From assembly GCA_037968895.1 (NCBI GenBank), contig JBBKWJ010000006.1, positions 1-43,772 of the forward strand: a stretch of 43,772 nt of DNA, written 5' to 3'. The position numbers and the translations under genes are program-made. The notes beneath the pieces are model-generated. The model made no database searches and had not been told where the DNA came from. It worked only from the letters and a program-made list of their open reading frames with translations. This document shows, one piece after another, positions 43,584-43,772 of this stretch (the first letter of the stretch is position 1; every line of letters begins with the position of its first letter). This stretch comes from JBBKWJ01 sp037968895. GTDB lineage: Bacteria > Actinomycetota > Acidimicrobiia > Acidimicrobiales > SZUA-35.

Positions 43584-43772
43584 TCAGCCGCAGATTGGAT
43601 GGAAGGCTGCGCCGTCGCGTTCGATGAACGCCGGATTCTCGAGGCCAACTTTGCCGCCTCAGTATGATCGAGGCCGAACCACTCGGCGATGTCATCGACA
43701 AGGTCGATTGCGTACACATCGAGAATCTCAGCAAACAGATCCACCTCGTCGTCTCGAACCACGAACGAGTCA
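43580..43772 (-). CDS. Uncharacterised protein, C-terminal part (gene continues past the window)
   Basis: The minus-strand frame is open from the window's right end to TAA at 43582-43580, giving 63 residues. FVVRDDEVDLFAEILDVY and DDIAEWFGLDHTEAAKLASR suggest an acidic helical protein with a short helix-turn-helix-like stretch. A GTG at 43762 could be the start, but the frame continues to the edge, so the gene is probably longer. No family assigned. Confidence 0.45.
   Translation of the reverse strand, partial: DSFVVRDDEVDLFAEILDVYAIDLVDDIAEWFGLDHTEAAKLASRIRRSSNATAQPSIQSAAD

Overview
The window reads like chromosomal DNA of a compact, moderately high-GC actinobacterium. An oleB-oleC fusion typical of Actinomycetota, a class III adenylate cyclase resembling mycobacterial Rv1264, stacked universal stress proteins and a DM13 protein all point that way. 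A marine or freshwater Acidimicrobiia-type lineage is my best guess (inference; no rRNA or tRNA gene is visible). Packing is tight: many ATGA start/stop overlaps, and three convergent gene pairs whose stop codons overlap. I saw no CRISPR array, insertion sequence, integrase or phage gene.

Left edge (1-570): two tandem copies of a 28-codon gene, the first missing the first two bases of its start codon. The first 22 residues are identical, the last 6 differ, and each copy is followed by a conserved tail and a GC-rich hairpin. This conserved-leader, variable-core pattern is what RiPP precursor peptides show, and it is the most novel-looking element here. Any processing genes would lie upstream of the window. 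573-4071 holds a DUF808 membrane protein, a small membrane protein, an MFS transporter and a 1-Cys peroxiredoxin, closed by a strong hairpin.

Nitrogen and purine region (4129-15469): a minus-strand set of adenine deaminase-like enzyme, a broken isochorismatase-like hydrolase and a YtcJ-like amidohydrolase, then a second minus-strand operon of carbamate kinase, YgeW-type carbamoyltransferase and YgeY-type M20 hydrolase with ATGA overlaps. The second set resembles part of the E. coli yge/yqe purine-ureide cluster and could recover ATP from a carbamoylated catabolite. Between them lie a homocysteine S-methyltransferase homologue, alaA, a lipoprotein sugar dehydrogenase and a DM13 protein.

Middle (15590-31474): maltose phosphorylase, two tandem hemolysin III paralogues, a crotonase-fold protein lacking both usual glutamates, a DASS transporter co-transcribed with an unusual histidine kinase and a response regulator, a Na/Pi cotransporter, a PEP-utilising swivel-domain protein without ATP-grasp, a DUF1269 protein, an MDR oxidoreductase, a Nudix hydrolase and a patatin.

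Right part (31537-43772): acyltransferase, alpha/beta hydrolase and adenylate cyclase on the plus strand meet the minus-strand operon oleA-oleBC-oleD, which should make long-chain olefins by head-to-head condensation of fatty acyl-CoAs. Diverging from oleA are a PfkB kinase, a YgjV-type membrane fusion and a SEC-C protein, followed by a stress module of three UspA-type proteins and a CBS-pair protein. A truncated minus-strand gene occupies the right edge.
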